Shown here: piece by piece, positions 18,533 to 26,062 of the stretch
Numbering within the stretch: the stretch's first letter is position 1
Layout of the letters: each line of letters opens with the position of its first letter
Source: JBOGJG01 sp050747825
Lineage (GTDB): Bacteria; Acidobacteriota; UBA6911; RPQK01; JBOGJG01
Direction: 5' to 3'
NCBI GenBank assembly: GCA_050747825.1
Contig: JBOGJG010000300.1
Coordinates: 1-64,000, forward strand
Length of the DNA: 64,000 nt
Notes under the pieces: generated by a model
Databases searched by the model: none
The model's input: the letters and a program-made list of their open reading frames with translations, nothing else
Told to the model about the DNA's origin: nothing
Program-made: the position numbers and the translations under genes

Positions 18533-19625
18533 GTGGCAGCCAGCAAATTCCTCGTGAGATTTATGCTTTTCGCTGCGCCGGTTCTGCTGTCGAGTCAGCC
18601 GGTTCTGGCTAAGTCTACTTCATAACAATTGGAATTTTTTGAAAAGAAAGTCAGGCCGGTGCTGGCGACGCATTGCTACGAGTGTCACAGCGCGGAAGCG
18701 CCGGCTCCGATGGGAGGCCTGCTCGTGGATACGCGGGAAGGCCTTCTAAAAGGAGGCAGCAGAGGTCCGGCTGTCGTTCCCGGAGATCCCCAAAGCAGCC
18801 GGCTGATTCAGGCTCTCTCCTATACTGGCCTTGACTTGAGGATGCCTCCAAGCGGCAAGCTGGAAGGGAGACAAATCGAGGACCTGGTGACCTGGATCAG
18901 GATGGGCGCCCCCGCTCGGGCCGCTTGCAGTTGGCCGACTGGGTGGCCGGCCCGCAAAATCCTTTGACCGCTCGCGTCATGGCCAATCGGATCTGGAAGC
19001 ACCATTTCGCTGCAGGAATCGTCCGATCCGAGGATAACTTCGGCCAGACCGGTGAACGCCCCACCCATCCTGAGTTGCTCGACTTTCTGGCGCAGCAATT
19101 CTGGCTGTCGCGGGGACACTCAACCGGAAACCTTTCGGTCCTTCGGTGCCCCCGCATATCAGCCCATATCAGGATGGCCGAGGCAAACCTGTGTCCGGGC
19201 CGCTGGATGGCAACGGCCGCCGAAGCATTTACATTCAAGTCCGGCGAAACTTCCTGACGCCGATGTTTCTGGCCTTTGATTATCCTCTTCCCATCTCAAC
19301 CATCGGAGCGCGGAGCGTCTCCACGGTTCCGTCACAGCCACTGATGATGATGAACAATGAGTTCATCGCCGGTCAGGCCAGAGAATGGGCAGGGCGATTG
19401 ATCCAGTCCGAAGAGGACATCCCTCGCCGCATTCACAGGCTCTATCAGCGGGCTTTCGGACGCCCCGCGGAGGATCGCGAGGTAATTGAAATCAGGGATT
19501 TCCTGGAAGGGCAGAAGGCGCGTTATCAGGCTCTCTTGAAACCGCAGCCTGAACTCGAGCACCAGGTCTGGGCCGACCTGCGCCACGTGCTGATCAATTC
19601 CGCAGAGTTTATTTATATCCGCTAA
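18533..19625 (+). pseudogene. Broken PSD1/DUF1549-DUF1553 cytochrome-domain protein
   Basis: The frame opens at a GTG and encodes a signal peptide (KFLVRFMLFAAPVLLSSQPVLA). It then meets an in-frame TAA at 18623-18625 and continues as FFEKKVRPVLATHCYECHS, a PSCyt1 haem motif. The PSD1 layout (PSCyt1, DUF1549, DUF1553; usually 700-1,000 residues) is cut down. After WIRMGAP the frame jumps to a DUF1553 piece ([30 protein letters not shown] ... [12 protein letters not shown]), then to another frame for the C-terminus ([11 protein letters not shown] ... VLINSAEFIYIR). So it has one nonsense codon, two frame changes and a large internal deletion. It is followed at once by a DUF1501 relic, the usual PSD1 partner. 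Confidence 0.85.
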
Positions 19626-19628
19626 AGG

Positions 19629-19985
19629 ATGAGCAAAAGCATGAAACATCGGATGAGTTTTTCAGAGCCGGGGATGAGCCGAAGAAAGATGCTCTGCAAG
19701 TGCGCCAACGGTTTTGGTGGACTGGCGCTGGCTTGCCTGATAGCTGAAAAGCAGGCGGCGCTTTCCTCGAACGCCACAAATCCGCTGGCGGCGCGTCCCC
19801 CGCATTATGAGCCCAGGGCGAAATCGGTCATTTTTCTATTCATGGACGGCGGGCCCTCTCAGATCGACACTTTTGACCCCAAGCCTCGGCTCGACACTAG
19901 TCACCAAAACACCTCCGACGGTCGCCCTTTTTCTCCAGGTTCTCCGGGAACTCGTGCCTTCGGCGCCGACCATAGAAGTCGTTGA
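19629..19985 (+). pseudogene. Truncated DUF1501 protein
   Basis: Begins as a normal DUF1501 (sulfatase-like fold, Tat-exported, partner of PSD1): a twin-arginine-like SRRKMLCKCANGFGGLALA signal, then AKSVIFLFMDGGPSQIDTFDPKP, the family hallmark. After PRLDTSHQ the homology stops and the frame ends in unrelated sequence, about 118 residues instead of roughly 450. The junction brings in a fragment of another gene in a different frame. The remnant is probably non-functional. Confidence 0.8.
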
Positions 19986-20217
19986 TCCGGAGCTGTTTGA
20001 CCCTTCGGTCCTGAGCGCCTCCGAAAAGGCGGTATACCAATCGATACGGCCCTACTTGAACTACCTGAACAGGGATCTCAGATTCGACGCCCGAAATACG
20101 GAGCACGCTCTGGCCCGGTTGGGATTGACCTTTCCAAAAACCGGCGAAGATTTTCTACGCACGATTTGCCGACGTCGCCTGGACAGCCTGGCGGTGACAC
20201 GCTTTGTACATTTGTGA
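19930..20217 (+). pseudogene. 3' fragment of an unidentified gene
   Basis: Downstream of the DUF1501 break, a different frame reads TIEVVDPELFDPSVLSASEK, then AVYQSIRPYLNYLNRDLRFD and ARNTEHALARLGLTFPKTGE before a TGA. The pattern looks like the C-terminal tail of an extended SDR / thioester- or acyl-reductase protein, but this is only a resemblance. No start codon belongs to it and the 5' part is absent, so it appears to be a deletion remnant fused to the DUF1501 relic. Confidence 0.35.
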
Positions 20218-20802
20218 GCGGTGACGACCGGTTCAGTGGGCGGGCAACGGCTCCCAACGGGTCAGCGTATAGGAACAGGGGACAGGAGATTAATTCGGCC
20301 TGAATTGGCTTGCCCATGATCGCGGCGCCTCTCTATACTTGCGTCACAGAGTCATGCGCATCACGACCCTCCTCTTTTCAATGCAACTGGAGGACGACTG
20401 CATCGTCGTCACGCGCAGTTCGGTTTTTAAGCTTCTGAATGTAAATCAGGAAAACTGTTGAGACTTAACCTTGCCGGAAACAGCACGGTTCAAAACCTCC
20501 CCTCTCGATACAGGGATGATACTCGGATATTTGTCTGCTCTTGTCCAGCGATTTCTAGGCGATCAGTGAGACAAGAAGAGACAACACATTCGACAGGTCT
20601 GAGCTGCTGCAGCCGTTGACGTTTGAAAGAATCGAGCATTCCGAGTCAGACTCCGACAATCGTTTTGATTCCGGAGAAGAATCGCGCAGGTTGAAGGAGG
20701 TCAGGCTAAGCTCTCCGAGGGCAGGGCCGTGAAGCCTTCCCTCTCGGCGGCTTCAACCACGGCACGCTTGTCGCGAACAAATTGCCAACCCAATCAGTTT
20801 GC
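20218..20802. other. Gene-free stretch, nothing recognisable
   Basis: About 585 bases without a supportable gene. Short open frames occur on both strands but none has a motif or a ribosome-binding site. One minus-strand frame near 20700-20790 reads QFVRDKRAVVEAAEREG and ends at a stop, possibly the tail of a lost gene. No tRNA-like fold or insertion-sequence ends were seen. Best regarded as decayed sequence continuing the graveyard. Confidence 0.5.
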
Positions 20803-20858
20803 TTGACGATCATCCTGTTGATTCATAAAATGATTCATAGTGAATCGATTCGTGAATC
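20803..20858 (+). promoter_or_regulatory. Promoter and tandem palindromic operators of the vapBC-like pair
   Basis: TTGACG (20803-20808), a 17-base spacer and TAAAAT (20826-20831) form a good promoter. Directly after the -10 come two adjoining perfect palindromes: GATTCATAGTGAATC (20832-20846) and GATTCGTGAATC (20847-20858). They share the half-site GATTC/GAATC and would be blocked by a dimeric antitoxin, the usual autoregulation of such loci. Confidence 0.7.
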
Positions 20859-20889
20859 ATTCAATTCTTGTTAATAAGGTAGGCGGTTG

Positions 20890-21150
20890 ATGAATCAACT
20901 TTCGCTGCGCGGCTTCGATGACGAGTTACGGAAAAAGATACGGGAACTGGCAAAGAGCCGGGGGATTTCGTTGAACAAGGCGACGCTGATCCTGCTTCGC
21001 AAGGCGGCAGGACTCCCGGAGCCCGGCGAAGGATCGGGAGGCGTCGGATCTTCTTTAGACCACCTTATCGGGGCATGGTCGAAAAAGGAAGAGAAGGAGT
21101 TTCTGCAATCAATCGAGGTCTTTGAAAAGGTTGACGAGGCGCTCAGTTGA
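20890..21150 (+). CDS. Antitoxin, ribbon-helix-helix FitA/VapB-like
   Basis: An 86-residue protein. The first half (NQLSLRGFDDELRKKIRELAKSRGISLNKATLILLRKAAGL) is a ribbon-helix-helix DNA-binding domain of the FitA/Arc type. The second half (SLDHLIGAWSKKEEKEFLQS) would wrap the toxin. The ATG was chosen over a TTG one codon upstream. Its stop codon overlaps the toxin start by 4 bp (TTGA). The promoter carries two palindromes suited to repression by this protein. Role: neutralises the adjacent PIN RNase and represses the operon; inferred from family and layout. Confidence 0.82.
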   Translation: MNQLSLRGFDDELRKKIRELAKSRGISLNKATLILLRKAAGLPEPGEGSGGVGSSLDHLIGAWSKKEEKEFLQSIEVFEKVDEALS

Positions 21151-21539
21151 TAAAGATTCTTCTGGATACGAACGCATACGCAGCCCTGATGCGAGGACAT
21201 TCTGAGACCGCCCGGCTGGTTCGGTCAGCCGAACGACTGTTCCTTTCGCCGATCGTGGCCGGAGAATTGATGTTCGGCTTTCGAAATGGCGCTCGCTATG
21301 AGCAGAATCTGAAGGAATTCGAGGAGTTCAGCCGGAACCCGTTTGTCGAGTTCATCCCGGTGACGCTCACGACGGCGGATCGCTTCAGCCGTATCGCGCT
21401 GGCACTCAAGCGCAAAGGGTCTCCCATTCCCAGCAACGACATCTGGATAGCAGCTCAAGCCATGGAGACGGGTGCGGATCTTCTTTCCTTCGATCGACAC
21501 TTTGATTCTATTGACGGGCTGGTTTGGATTTCCCCTTAA
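21147..21539 (+). CDS. PIN-domain ribonuclease toxin, VapC-like
   Basis: Mg2+-dependent RNase that typically cleaves tRNA or rRNA when released from its antitoxin. The 130-residue PIN domain shows the first catalytic aspartate in ILLDTNAYAALM, the glutamate in SPIVAGELMFG, and the aspartates in IPSNDIWIAAQAM and LLSFDRHFDSI. Length and motif spacing match VapC. Translation begins at a TTG that overlaps the antitoxin stop, which probably keeps toxin output low. A hairpin downstream would end transcription. Confidence 0.88.
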   Translation: MIKILLDTNAYAALMRGHSETARLVRSAERLFLSPIVAGELMFGFRNGARYEQNLKEFEEFSRNPFVEFIPVTLTTADRFSRIALALKRKGSPIPSNDIWIAAQAMETGADLLSFDRHFDSIDGLVWISP

Positions 21540-21649
21540 CTTCGGCCCAACTGAGCGCTCTGTGCGCCCCTAACTACCACTTCAGCGGCCGCGATATGCG
21601 ACTGACCGACGTTCATGGAAGCGTTGTCAAGGAGATTCTAAAATAAATA

Positions 21650-21668
21650 TAGAGGGAGCGTCCCTCTA
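21650..21668. terminator. Short hairpin between convergent genes
   Basis: TAGAGGGA, a three-base loop GCG, and TCCCTCTA, followed by a T-rich stretch. It lies between the toxin gene and the convergent Gfo/Idh gene. The stem core TAGAGGGA recurs in the larger hairpin at 47751-47794. Confidence 0.5.
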
Positions 21669-21680
21669 TTTCCTCTATTT

Positions 21681-23021
21681 CTACACCTTCTCAGGCACCA
21701 CGTATGGCTTCCGATAGGTCCGGGCCAGGAGCTTGTCGGCCTCTGGGTCGCCGACAAAACGCTCGGCTTTCGAGTCGAACTCTACGGAACGGCCCACGCG
21801 GTAGGAAATGTTGCCCAGGTGGCAGATCGTCGTTGACAGATGGCCTTCTTCAATTCCGGACCTGAGATCCTGCGATTTGCGCGAGCGTAGGCTGTCGATA
21901 AAGTTCTGAAAGTGCGCCTGACCGGGGTCGCTTCGTTCCTCAGCCGTAAATGTGGGACCAGGCTCACTGCGCCGGCCCAGATAAACCTGAGCTGTGCCAT
22001 CGCCCAATTTCATCCAGCCTTTGGCGCCGAAGATAAACACGCCTGCGGCCTCGCCGGGACCCGAGTACCAGTTGCGCAGGTCACAATGAATCTCTGTACC
22101 GTCCGCATACTGGAAGGCGGCATACTGGGTGTTAGGAACTTCCTGATCAGACGGAGCACCGCCCTGATAGAGCCCGCCAATGCAGTAAGCCGTGCGAGGA
22201 TGCTCCTGCTTGCCCAGAGCCCAACGCACCACGTCCAGTGAGTGAACGGCCGTATTGCCCAGGTCGGTCGTGCCGTACTCCCAGAACCAGTGCCAGTGGT
22301 AGTGGAAATGATTTTCATTGAAGGAACGCGCCGGCGCCGGGCCAAGCCAGAGATCGTAATCGACGCCCTCAGGAACCGGGCTGTCGCCGCACACGCCAAT
22401 CGGGTCGCGGGCGCGGTATATAGTGGTCTTTCCGGAGTAGATCTCCCCCAGTCCTCCCTCCCTCAGAAATTGAACCGCCTGGGCCAAAATGGGATTGCTA
22501 CGCCTTTGAGTTCCGACTGCGACCACGCGATTGTATTTTCGAGCGGCCTCAATCATTTTGCGGCCCTCGAAGATATTGTGGCTGGCCGGCTTTTCAACGT
22601 ACACGTCTTTTCCGGCCTGACAGGCCCAGATGGTCATCAGGGCATGCCAGTGATCCGGCGCTGCGATCGTGACGGCATCGACATCCGGATTGTCCAAAAC
22701 ACGACGGAAGTCAGTCTCAGTCTTGGGCTCGCCTCCAAATCTTTCCTTCAGGTAGCCCAGGGAGCCCGCGAAGTGGCGTGGATCGATATCGACGACATGG
22801 GTGATGCGCACGTTGGGAATGGCTGCAAGGTGGCCATAATGTTCTTGGCCGCGTCCCCGGCCAGTCCAGGTCGGATGCCCTTTGTTGTCGCCTCGAATTC
22901 CGAGGACGGCGACGTTGATCGTGTCGTTCGGACTCATCCGGGCATAACCTTCTTTCGGCAGCGCTGCGGCAAGTCCTGCTGCGGCAGCGGCCGATCTGGA
23001 AATGAAATCACGTCGGTTCAT
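21681..23021 (-). CDS. Tat-exported Gfo/Idh/MocA-family oxidoreductase
   Basis: NAD(P)-dependent sugar or inositol dehydrogenase-like protein. The N-terminus MNRRDFISRSAAAAAGLAAALP is a twin-arginine signal, so the enzyme is exported already folded with its cofactor. The Rossmann region (NVAVLGIRG ... HVVDIDPRHFAGS) is followed by VDAVTIAAPDHWHALMTIWACQAGKDVYVEKP, with the conserved EKP, and by the substrate domain motif WFWEYGTTDLGNTAVHSLDVVRWAL. A length of 446 residues is normal for this exported class in Acidobacteria and Planctomycetes. It follows the NIPSNAP gene (15-bp gap). The substrate is unknown. Confidence 0.88.
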   Translation of the reverse strand: MNRRDFISRSAAAAAGLAAALPKEGYARMSPNDTINVAVLGIRGDNKGHPTWTGRGRGQEHYGHLAAIPNVRITHVVDIDPRHFAGSLGYLKERFGGEPKTETDFRRVLDNPDVDAVTIAAPDHWHALMTIWACQAGKDVYVEKPASHNIFEGRKMIEAARKYNRVVAVGTQRRSNPILAQAVQFLREGGLGEIYSGKTTIYRARDPIGVCGDSPVPEGVDYDLWLGPAPARSFNENHFHYHWHWFWEYGTTDLGNTAVHSLDVVRWALGKQEHPRTAYCIGGLYQGGAPSDQEVPNTQYAAFQYADGTEIHCDLRNWYSGPGEAAGVFIFGAKGWMKLGDGTAQVYLGRRSEPGPTFTAEERSDPGQAHFQNFIDSLRSRKSQDLRSGIEEGHLSTTICHLGNISYRVGRSVEFDSKAERFVGDPEADKLLARTYRKPYVVPEKV

Positions 23022-23036
23022 AAAATTCTCCTTTGT

Positions 23037-23807
23037 TTACCGAATCTGAGAGTAATCCGTTGGGCGCAAGAAAGAGGCATGGATATTAGACACCGTGCCG
23101 GCCCATTCCGGCCTGTCCTTGATGCGGACCCAGTCCGGATGAGCCGAGAAAGTACTCCAGGCCTTGTCCCGCGCAGCCATATCCTTGAAGGCGACTGAGT
23201 AAGTGAAGTGAGGTAGACGGGTTCCGAAGATGGTCTCACCGAAGAATACCGGCCCAAAGCCGGCCTTCCGAAAGATCTCAATTTCTTCCTGGTTGAACAT
23301 GTCCATTTTGGCCGCCAGATCCACGTCATTTTTGGACTCGTACGTCCGCAACTCAAAAATGTGAGGGGCAGCGCTGCTGTCCGGCAACTCAATCTTAGGG
23401 TGAGCCGAAAACGCTTTCAGCAAGGATGATTCATAACGCACATAAGGCAGTTGGGAGGAGGACTCAAAGGATTTCGAGGCCTTGTTGTAATCCGCGTCTG
23501 AAGCCAATTTCCCAGCCAGGGCCTGCACTTCTCCAAGGGACTTGTATGGGACCAGCACAATTAGCGAAGGCGTATTCAAACCCGATATGGGACTAAAGCA
23601 GCCGATCGGTCCGATTCCCTGCCGCTGCATTGCCGGGATGAAGTGCTCTCGAAAAAAGCCGTTCATTCGCGCCGGCTCGATATCATTGCGCAGATCGTAG
23701 ACCCGAAGTTCGTAAAAAGACCGATCTGGCTCGGCCTGCGCCTGCACTTGAGTGGCCGTTCCCGCTGCAACGGCCAAGCCTGTCTTCAAAAACTGACGAC
23801 GCTTCAT
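23037..23807 (-). CDS. Exported NIPSNAP-family protein
   Basis: A 256-residue protein with a Tat-like signal (MKRRQFLKTGLAVAAGTATQVQA) followed by two NIPSNAP (ferredoxin-like, dimeric alpha-beta barrel) repeats. The first begins FYELRVYDLRNDIEPARMNGFF and the second FELRTYESKNDVDLAAKMDMF. The repeated EhRxYxxxN pattern is the family signature. Functions of exported NIPSNAP proteins are not known; in these lineages they often sit beside Gfo/Idh or DUF1501 genes. A GGAGG ribosome-binding site precedes the ATG. It is probably co-transcribed with the Gfo/Idh gene. Confidence 0.82.
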   Translation of the reverse strand: MKRRQFLKTGLAVAAGTATQVQAQAEPDRSFYELRVYDLRNDIEPARMNGFFREHFIPAMQRQGIGPIGCFSPISGLNTPSLIVLVPYKSLGEVQALAGKLASDADYNKASKSFESSSQLPYVRYESSLLKAFSAHPKIELPDSSAAPHIFELRTYESKNDVDLAAKMDMFNQEEIEIFRKAGFGPVFFGETIFGTRLPHFTYSVAFKDMAARDKAWSTFSAHPDWVRIKDRPEWAGTVSNIHASFLRPTDYSQIR

Positions 23808-23824
23808 GCTGCCTCCAATTTTAA

Positions 23825-23851
23825 AGGCTTGAGGCCTGAGGCCCGAGGCCT
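23825..23851. repeat. GAGGCCTGAGGCC repeat (family R1)
   Basis: AGGCTTGAGGCCTGAGG and neighbours form a copy of the GCCTCAGG repeat, upstream of the NIPSNAP ribosome-binding site. Another, shorter copy is at 24825-24840, overlapping the stop codon of the PLP enzyme. Confidence 0.65.
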
Positions 23852-23885
23852 ATGTTACCATTTTACTAACAGTCAACTTCCCGTC

Positions 23886-24779
23886 TCAGAAGAATGGAAA
23901 CAATACTTTGAACTCCTCAGGACTGGGCATAGAGCCGTATTCAGAGATCTCGAAGGCTTCCGCGTATTTGACCTGACGGCCCTTCTCCGCTCCGTACAGC
24001 TCGACTAATTTCTGGCGGTACTGATCCGCCGTGGATGCGGAGCGCGGCTTCCACATGTCCCCCAGCCAAGCGCGTCGCTTGGAAGGGTCGCTGGGCACCT
24101 GGTCCAGATAACCGGCATTATAGGGAAGCCACTCGTAAACCTGCGACTCATGGCAGTGATACATATCGATCTTCTTCTCGATGACATCATCAATCGAGAC
24201 CACCCAGTCGGGCTCAAAAGGATTCGGTTGCGTAAAGCGATCGCTCATGTAAACGAAGATCGGATTTTTCATCAAATGGGGAATGGCGGCGACCACATTA
24301 GGCACCGTGACCATATAGGCGGCGTCACGCACCAGAAGTCCGGTGTTGCGATGGTCCGGATGATAGTCGTTGGGTCGATGGGTAATGACAATGTCAGGCT
24401 TGGCCTCGCGGATGACTTGGATGATTTGCCGTCTGTTTTCCAGTGTCGGCATCAACTCTCCGTCATGGTTGTCCAGGACGATGTACTCAGCGCCGATGGC
24501 GGCGCCGGCGCAGTACGATTCTTTTATGCGCCGCTGGGCCAGGGGACCGCCACCCATTTCCTGATGGCCGGCATCGCCGTTGGTCACGGCGACCAAGCGT
24601 ACCGTATGACCCTGCTGGACATATTTTGCCGCCGTTCCGCCGGATTTTTCGGCGTCATCCGGATGAGCGCCAATGATCAGAATGCTCAACTTGTCAGCGG
24701 TGGTATTCACTTGACTGAAAATCATTAGAAAACTGAAAAGTAATACACAGGTTAATGATAAAAGCTTTATAGGTCTCAT
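23886..24779 (-). CDS. Exported PIG-L/LmbE-family deacetylase
   Basis: Zinc-dependent N-deacetylase of the GlcNAc-PI / mycothiol deacetylase fold. An N-terminal signal peptide (about residues 1-28) precedes LSILIIGAHPDDAEKSGGTAAKY, whose AHPDD motif supplies the zinc ligands and the catalytic aspartate. The later HRPNDYHPDHRNTGLLVRDA provides the third ligand region. The length is 297 residues. The substrate is unknown; exported members usually act on amino-sugar-containing compounds. It lies upstream of the NIPSNAP gene on the same strand. Confidence 0.87.
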   Translation of the reverse strand: MRPIKLLSLTCVLLFSFLMIFSQVNTTADKLSILIIGAHPDDAEKSGGTAAKYVQQGHTVRLVAVTNGDAGHQEMGGGPLAQRRIKESYCAGAAIGAEYIVLDNHDGELMPTLENRRQIIQVIREAKPDIVITHRPNDYHPDHRNTGLLVRDAAYMVTVPNVVAAIPHLMKNPIFVYMSDRFTQPNPFEPDWVVSIDDVIEKKIDMYHCHESQVYEWLPYNAGYLDQVPSDPSKRRAWLGDMWKPRSASTADQYRQKLVELYGAEKGRQVKYAEAFEISEYGSMPSPEEFKVLFPFF

Positions 24780-24831
24780 TGTGGGGAAACAATAGGAGAA
24801 ATTGCGAAAAAGAGCAAGGGGTTTAAAGGCC

Positions 24832-25992
24832 TCAGGCCTCTATTAGCGCCTGTTCGAGATCCTCCATCAGGTCCTCCGTGGCTTCAAGACCGACAGACAT
24901 GCGGATGAGGCCATTGGCGATGCCCAGAGCCCGCCGTTCCTCCGCCGGCATTCCCACATGAGAAGTGGTAGCGGGCAAGGTGACCAGAGTTTCGGGTCCA
25001 CCCAGGCTGGGCGCATTGATGGGAATAGAAGCCCGCTCCAGGAATCTCAGGGCAGACTCCAGACCTGCTTTGAGCTCGAAGCTGAGCATCCCGCTAAACC
25101 CGTCCAGCAGACCGCGCGCCCTCTCATGCTGAGGATGACTTTCCAGGCCCGGGTAATTGACCCTGGCCACGGCCGGATGAGCTTCCAGGAAGCGAGAAAG
25201 CTGGAGCGCACTTTCATTCTGATATCGAACCCGCAAAGCCAGTGTCTTGATCCCGCGGTGCAAGAGAAAGCAGGCATGGGGATCGAGCATGCCTCCCAGG
25301 TGATTGAGGCGCTTGCGCACTCGCTCGATCAGATCAGCCCGGCCGATTACGGCGCCCGCTGCAATATCGGAGTGCCCGTTCAAGTATTTGGTCCCGCTGT
25401 GAAGGGAAATATCGAATCCATGCTCCGCCGGACGGAAGTTGATGGGACTGGCAAACGTATTATCAATAACCGCCGTTAGTCCGTGGATCTTTGCAAACTC
25501 AACGGCCGCCTCCAGATCGGCAACTTCCATGAGTGGATTGGAGAGCGTCTCGACATAAATGACACGCGTCTTGTCCCGAAGACGGCTCTTCCAGGTATCG
25601 GGAGCGCCGGCATCGATGAAATCACAGGAAATCCCGAGCGCGGGCAAGTCGTGGGCGATCAGCATATGGGTGCCACCGTAAAGCCCCCGTTGAGCCAGCA
25701 GATGATCGCCTGAAGCCAGCAGCGTCAAGAGAGTCGTCGAAATAGCCGCCATGCCGCTGGCGGTCACCAGCGCGGCTTCAGCGTTCTCGAGCGCTGCCAA
25801 TTTATTATGAAGAACGAGGTGATTCGGGGAGTTGCTCAGCCTGACATAGCGGATGTCCTCGTAGCGACGTTCGCCCCCGAACTCGTAGGTGGAACTCTGA
25901 AAGATGGGCATGGCAACTGAGCCCTCGATTCGAGGCTCCGGCTCGCCCGAGTGAATGATCTTGGTTTCAATGCGTTGCACATGTTTAGCCAT
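24832..25992 (-). CDS. PLP-dependent Cys/Met metabolism enzyme (cystathionine gamma-synthase/lyase family)
   Basis: Fold-type I PLP enzyme acting on sulfur amino acids or their precursors. Seen: IFQSSTYEF near the N-terminus, ALVTASGMAAISTTLLTLL, the cofactor-ring stacking tyrosine in RGLYGGTHML, YVETLSNPLMEVADL, VIDNTFASPINFRP with the PLP-binding aspartate, and the Schiff-base lysine 202 in HSGTKYLNGHSD. The later PSLGGPETLVTLPA and GLIRMSVGLEATEDL complete it. The 386-residue length is normal. Sequence alone does not separate gamma-synthase, gamma-lyase and beta-lyase. The gene ends in repeat R1 and its neighbours give no pathway clue. Confidence 0.88.
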   Translation of the reverse strand: MAKHVQRIETKIIHSGEPEPRIEGSVAMPIFQSSTYEFGGERRYEDIRYVRLSNSPNHLVLHNKLAALENAEAALVTASGMAAISTTLLTLLASGDHLLAQRGLYGGTHMLIAHDLPALGISCDFIDAGAPDTWKSRLRDKTRVIYVETLSNPLMEVADLEAAVEFAKIHGLTAVIDNTFASPINFRPAEHGFDISLHSGTKYLNGHSDIAAGAVIGRADLIERVRKRLNHLGGMLDPHACFLLHRGIKTLALRVRYQNESALQLSRFLEAHPAVARVNYPGLESHPQHERARGLLDGFSGMLSFELKAGLESALRFLERASIPINAPSLGGPETLVTLPATTSHVGMPAEERRALGIANGLIRMSVGLEATEDLMEDLEQALIEA

Positions 25993-26013
25993 TGGTTTTT
26001 TACCTCAGCAGGG

Positions 26014-26062
26014 CCGCTCCCTCACAGTCGCGGCTCGATTCGGGCCTCAGGCCTCAGGCCTG
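26014..26062. repeat. R2 half-element joined to R1 repeats
   Basis: CCGCTCCCTCACAGTCGCGG with CTCG (26014-26037) is one arm of repeat family R2, immediately followed by tandem GCCTCAGG units (26041-26060). The second part encodes the last residues (RPEA) and the stop of the TctA gene. It fills the 54-base gap to the PLP enzyme. Confidence 0.7.

Noticed and set aside
20218..20802. A hidden small gene or RNA in the longest gene-free stretch
   Set aside because: No motif, ribosome-binding site, tRNA-like arm or strong hairpin was found; short frames on both strands look random.
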